Below are positions 20,452-21,989 of a stretch of 21,989 nucleotides of DNA, one piece after another; the first letter of the stretch is position 1; every line of letters begins with the position of its first letter. A model generated the notes under the pieces. The model saw only the letters and a program-made list of their open reading frames with translations, ran no database searches and was not told the DNA's origin. Made by a program: the position numbers and the translations under genes. The DNA lies in NCBI GenBank assembly GCA_031290325.1, contig JAITNU010000113.1, forward strand, positions 1-21,989, given 5' to 3'. The DNA is from Treponema sp. (lineage in GTDB: Bacteria > Spirochaetota > Spirochaetia > Treponematales > Breznakiellaceae).

Positions 20452-21704
20452 CACGAGTAAACAGGCTTTGGTTATTTTTTGTATTTTTTTCAGTGATGGG
20501 GCTGTTCTTTTCCGGGGGCTTGGCTGCCCAGGAAGACGGCAGGCTTAAGGTACTGTACCATCTTGAGTTTGATGAGGATTTCTATTTCCTGGCCCAGTCC
20601 GCAGGGGTTCAGATATGGGATGCCTATGCCGGTCCCTTTCCTGAGCGGGAATTCTGGTATTATGCTCTGGAATCCGTTTTGGGTAACGCCTCAAGGATAG
20701 CCCAGGTACTGCGGAGCGCCGATGGTTCGGATCCGGTTGCCCAGGCCATATCAGGGGGAATTCCCGTGTTTGTGGATATCCATATAACCGGTGATATTGA
20801 TGTTCCCTATACCCAGGTACGCTATTCTATTAAAGAGCTCTTTTCAGCATTACAAGTTGAACATACCTTTCAGGAAAACATCCCCCTGGAAGCGGATCTC
20901 CTGTCCTATTTTTGGCTGCCCCTCAGCGCTGATTTGGATGCGTTTATCGAAACCATTATCAAACCTGTTTTCCAGATACAAGGACCTCCGGGAACCCTGG
21001 TCTACGGCTTCACCAAGGAGCCTTTGAAAATCCCGGATACAGAATCCCTGTTCCTGGATGTACCCATGCCCGGTACCTACGCCTGGGAGATGGTCCACAA
21101 ACGCTACACGAGGCGGCAAGGCGTTTTTATGGCGGATAAGAAGCACTCAGTGCTGACCCTGCCCCGGCAGCGCTTTTTTCCCACTTCAGTTGATGTCGGC
21201 CTGTTCCAGAGCCGTTTCCCTGAACTATGGGTATCCCGGTATCTCAAATCCTACGGCTGGTTTTTCAGCATCGGACTCCAGCAACAGTTCTTCGGCATCC
21301 TGCTCTCCAACAGTGATGAGCCCCTGCATACCAGTTTTAATCAGCGGCCCCTGCTCATGCCCGGTATCGGTGCCGGGTACCGTTTCCGCGGCCCTGAGCC
21401 GTATCTGCCGAAACCATATATCGCAGGAACCCTGTTCGCCCGGTTTAATGCTGAATCCCCTGGGTTTGATGATTTCAGTCCTGCCAGCGCCCTGTTCGTT
21501 CTGGGCTATGAGTGGGAAACCCCGGTATGGGTCAAATTCTTTGTTGAACTGGGGGCGGCCTTTTATTTCCTCAATAAGGATTATGAAGGGTCCCTTTCCA
21601 AGGGAACTGGGGACCCCGGTTGGCTGCAACTCCTGGTGGGAGAGGTGATTTACGTTGAATTACCTGCTTTCAGAATAGGTATCAAGGTGCTCTTGCCTTT
21701 TTAA
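20445..21704 (+). CDS. Exported protein of similar layout to its upstream neighbour, probable outer-membrane barrel
   Basis: This 419-residue protein starts with a signal peptide (about 7-28; cleavage probably after LAAQ) and has no lipobox cysteine. An N-terminal alpha/beta region (30-170) precedes a PEGA-like portion (about 178-240; PGTLVYGFTKEPLKIPDTES and PGTYAWEMVHKRYTR). The last 150 residues are rich in alternating aromatic strands (GWFFSIGLQQQFFGILL, YIAGTLFARF, VWVKFFVELGAAFYFL) and end in KVLLPF, an aromatic C-terminus of the type recognised by the BAM complex. It overlaps the preceding gene by 7 bases and shares its layout without obvious residue-level identity by eye. I cannot name a family. 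A distant paralogue relationship is inference. Confidence 0.75.
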   Translation: MVTRVNRLWLFFVFFSVMGLFFSGGLAAQEDGRLKVLYHLEFDEDFYFLAQSAGVQIWDAYAGPFPEREFWYYALESVLGNASRIAQVLRSADGSDPVAQAISGGIPVFVDIHITGDIDVPYTQVRYSIKELFSALQVEHTFQENIPLEADLLSYFWLPLSADLDAFIETIIKPVFQIQGPPGTLVYGFTKEPLKIPDTESLFLDVPMPGTYAWEMVHKRYTRRQGVFMADKKHSVLTLPRQRFFPTSVDVGLFQSRFPELWVSRYLKSYGWFFSIGLQQQFFGILLSNSDEPLHTSFNQRPLLMPGIGAGYRFRGPEPYLPKPYIAGTLFARFNAESPGFDDFSPASALFVLGYEWETPVWVKFFVELGAAFYFLNKDYEGSLSKGTGDPGWLQLLVGEVIYVELPAFRIGIKVLLPF

Positions 21705-21768
21705 ACAAGAGAGGCTCACCGTTCTCCTGAGACACAAAGTCCCATAATGGGTAATAGCGTTTTTTTGC

Positions 21769-21797
21769 TTGCAAAGGTAGCACATTGGATGTATATT
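21769..21797 (+). promoter_or_regulatory. Predicted promoter for the last, partial gene
   Basis: TTGCAA (21769-21774) and TATATT (21792-21797) are spaced by 17 bases, 34 bases before the ATG at 21831. The leader of about 27 bases contains AAGGAAGG (21819-21826), a good ribosome site. The gene therefore seems to be transcribed separately from the cyclase operon. Confidence 0.5.
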
Positions 21798-21830
21798 GAT
21801 TTAATCTGTGAAAATTTAAGGAAGGATAGT

Positions 21831-21989
21831 ATGAAACGGATTGCTTTTTTCTTTGTGGTCTGCCTGGCTACGGTACGGGTCTTTGCGCAAAACACCTTTG
21901 AAAGCGCATTGAACGAGGCGGTGGCGGATATACGGCAGAAGTTGCCCCAGAACGTCACGGTTGCGGTGCCTGATTTTGTTATCCCACGG
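21831..21989 (+). CDS. Exported protein, N-terminal part, cut by window edge (possibly CsgG/LpoB-like)
   Basis: Fifty-three codons are present before the window ends. MKRIAFFFVVCLATVRVFAQ is a clear signal peptide with cleavage after FAQ; Cys11 sits in the hydrophobic core and is not a lipobox. The mature part begins with a helix (FESALNEAVADIRQKL) followed by a strand (VTVAVPDFVIP). That order, helix then a strand with V-A-V-x-D-F, is usual at the start of spirochaetal CsgG/TolB-N-like exported proteins. Too little is visible to assign a family firmly. Confidence 0.7.
   Translation, partial: MKRIAFFFVVCLATVRVFAQNTFESALNEAVADIRQKLPQNVTVAVPDFVIPR

Noticed and set aside
21741..21751. CCCATAATGGG hairpin after the second barrel gene as a terminator
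   Set aside because: The stem is only 4-5 bp with a loop of 1-3 bases, and the T-run starts 9 bases later. Too weak to call.
1..21989. tRNA, rRNA, CRISPR array, insertion sequence or riboswitch
   Set aside because: No cloverleaf ending, spaced direct repeats, transposase motif or familiar riboswitch core was recognised by eye; a tRNAscan or Rfam search would be decisive.

Overview
The window looks like a chromosomal segment of a Treponema-lineage spirochaete. EF-Tu sits directly upstream of the S10-spc ribosomal protein cluster, as in Treponema pallidum (recalled, not searched). The EF-Tu sequence is treponemal in style, and the flanking genes (a membrane class III cyclase followed by exported beta-rich proteins) fit a free-living or gut treponeme better than the reduced pathogens. 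Genus-level placement is inference.

Layout. Positions 1-4000 are on the minus strand: the start of a retropepsin-like aspartic protease (runs off the left edge), a gap with no convincing gene, a soluble mini-chemoreceptor joining a short methyl-accepting helix to a Cache sensor, a frameshifted and truncated DUF2284 metal-binding pseudogene, and a KtrA/KtrB-type potassium uptake pair. Positions 3984-4444 form a divergent control region with palindromes, a small minus-strand ORF and a likely rpsL promoter.

Positions 4445-17446, all plus strand, hold the translation block: rpsL-rpsG, a 436-base gap in place of the frequent fusA position, then tuf-rpsJ-rplC-rplD-rplW-rplB-rpsS-rplV-rpsC-rplP-rpmC-rpsQ-rplN-rplX-rplE-rpsN-rpsH-rplF-rplR-rpsE-rpmD-rplO-secY. 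Spacing is tight, with several overlaps. The two roomier junctions, tuf-rpsJ and rpsJ-rplC, each hold a good hairpin. A strong nested terminator follows secY, so the usual rpmJ-rpsM-rpsK-rpoA-rplQ continuation is absent here.

Positions 17564-21704 appear to be a three-gene operon: a two-transmembrane adenylate cyclase with a HAMP-like linker, translationally coupled to two exported proteins that both end like outer-membrane beta-barrels. A further exported-protein gene with its own promoter begins at 21831 and runs off the right edge.

Most of the window is conserved housekeeping. The less ordinary items are the inverted MA-Cache receptor with its decayed DUF2284 neighbour, two promoters placed so close to start codons that leaderless or near-leaderless mRNAs are predicted, the hairpins in the tuf-rpsJ-rplC region, unusual serines in EF-Tu, and the cyclase/outer-membrane operon. 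No tRNA, rRNA, CRISPR array, insertion sequence or replication origin was seen.
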